This document shows positions 13,844-14,405 of a stretch of DNA of 14,405 nucleotides, in pieces (position 1 is the first letter of the stretch; each line of letters begins with the position of its first letter). The DNA lies in contig DAOUYQ010000003.1 in the NCBI GenBank assembly GCA_030666035.1, positions 1 through 14,405 of the forward strand, in the 5' to 3' direction. The notes under the pieces were generated by a model. It was not told the DNA's origin and did not search any database. It saw only the letters and a program-made list of their open reading frames with translations. The DNA comes from Microcaldota archaeon. Its GTDB lineage: Archaea > Micrarchaeota > Micrarchaeia > Anstonellales > Bilamarchaeaceae. A program made the position numbers and the translations under genes.

Positions 13844-14405
13844 ATGCACAAACTAATACAGACTATTTGCACTTTTCTGGAAAAAGAACCTGAAAGGCGA
13901 TATGAGGAACTAACCACAATCGCCCAATATGCGGAAATTGAACAGATGATGGGGGCCCTTGCAATAATCTTTCCCTCATGCACCGATGAAGAGAAGATAG
14001 TGCTCTCACAGCAGCTTGGCAGGGAAGAGCTGGAAGGGGATTTTGCATTTCCAGTTTCCATCGTTCACATGTTTTTCAAGGATGCCTCTATTGAAGCAGG
14101 CCCGGAAGCGCTTTCATCCCTTTGCTGCGCTGCACTCAAAAGTGCAAGCCCAGAAATACGCAAAAACATGCTTACATCCATTGAAGATGGTTTTGTTCCG
14201 GTAACTGATTCAATTTCCAAAGAGCTTGTCCTGATGCTCGGTGACCCGGAAGAAAAAGTACGGCAGAATGCTGCAGAAATCCTCTCCAGCATCACAGTTA
14301 GTGAAAACCCTTTGGAATTGCACACAGAGCAAATATTTTCTAGTGCCTTTTACCTTGGGGATATAAGGGCAGGGAAACATCTTGCCGAAATGATTTTGGA
14401 GCAGG
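13844..14405 (+). CDS. HEAT-like repeat protein, N-terminal part (cut by window end)
   Basis: An open frame of 187 codons runs from the ATG at 13844 to the window edge without a stop. It begins MHKLIQTICTFLEKEPERRYEEL and is helical throughout, with Ala, Leu and Glu prominent. One segment, ELVLMLGDPEEKVRQNAAEILSSI (about residues 127-150), is a recognisable HEAT-repeat unit; others such as LSSLCCAALKSASPEIRKNM are weaker. No signal peptide or catalytic motif is visible. AAAGGGAT lies just before the start. It differs in sequence from the F-P-L repeat protein at 2570-3790. Overlapping frames on the minus strand lack family resemblance and are taken as shadows. Function unknown. Confidence 0.72.
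   Translation, partial: MHKLIQTICTFLEKEPERRYEELTTIAQYAEIEQMMGALAIIFPSCTDEEKIVLSQQLGREELEGDFAFPVSIVHMFFKDASIEAGPEALSSLCCAALKSASPEIRKNMLTSIEDGFVPVTDSISKELVLMLGDPEEKVRQNAAEILSSITVSENPLELHTEQIFSSAFYLGDIRAGKHLAEMILEQ

Noticed and set aside
13395..13856. Plus-strand open frames over carbamate kinase
   Set aside because: Antisense to a clear carbamate kinase and ending across the divergent promoters.
13756..14325. Minus-strand open frames opposite the downstream repeat protein
   Set aside because: Short, overlapping one another, Ser/Cys-rich, with no start signals; the plus-strand frame is longer, open to the window edge and has a promoter and binding site.

Overview
The window is archaeal. Signs of this are an A-type ATP synthase gene pair in the usual A-B-D order, a stand-alone archaeal relative of MCTS1/Tma20, an anticodon-domain-less AsnRS paralogue of the archaeal asparagine synthetase type, and TATA boxes centred about 25-28 nt upstream of start codons (leaderless transcripts), mixed with GGTGA-type ribosome binding sites. 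Genes are packed tightly, with overlapping or abutting ends. No rRNA, tRNA, CRISPR array, insertion sequence or phage gene was seen. The lineage cannot be fixed from this sequence alone; an uncultivated euryarchaeal or DPANN-type genome would fit.

Layout. 1-2577 (+): tail of the presumed atpA, then atpB, atpD and a PUA-domain RNA-binding protein, all one transcript. 2570-3790 (-): a helical-repeat protein with fresh internal duplications. 3867-7019 (-): a three-gene operon of ABC ATPase, ABC-2 permease with a roughly 420-residue external coiled-coil insert, and a Nudix-fold protein that has lost most of its catalytic box. 7107-8705 (+): a large, divergent PHP-type metallohydrolase with a basic N-terminal region, divergent from the ABC operon. 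8731-9192 (-): a DUF134 helix-turn-helix protein with an RG-rich tail. 9227-10372 (-): ThiI, which makes 4-thiouridine in tRNA. 10408-11331 (-) and 11448-11894 (+): an AsnRS-like asparagine synthetase divergent from an Lrp/AsnC regulator. 11891-12838 (-): a Tat-exported metallophosphoesterase. 12866-13759 (-): carbamate kinase. 13844-end (+): the start of a second HEAT-like repeat protein, cut by the window edge.

Most of this is core archaeal housekeeping (energy, tRNA modification, amino-acid metabolism). The parts most worth a second look are the asnC/asnA-like regulatory unit with a perfect TTGTATA-AA-TATACAA palindrome at the regulator's start, the ABC exporter operon ending in a degenerate Nudix protein, the PHP-like protein, and the repeat protein that still carries exact 57-bp and 35-bp internal DNA duplications. 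Every gap between genes is under 120 bp, so no gene-free stretch exceeds 300 bases.
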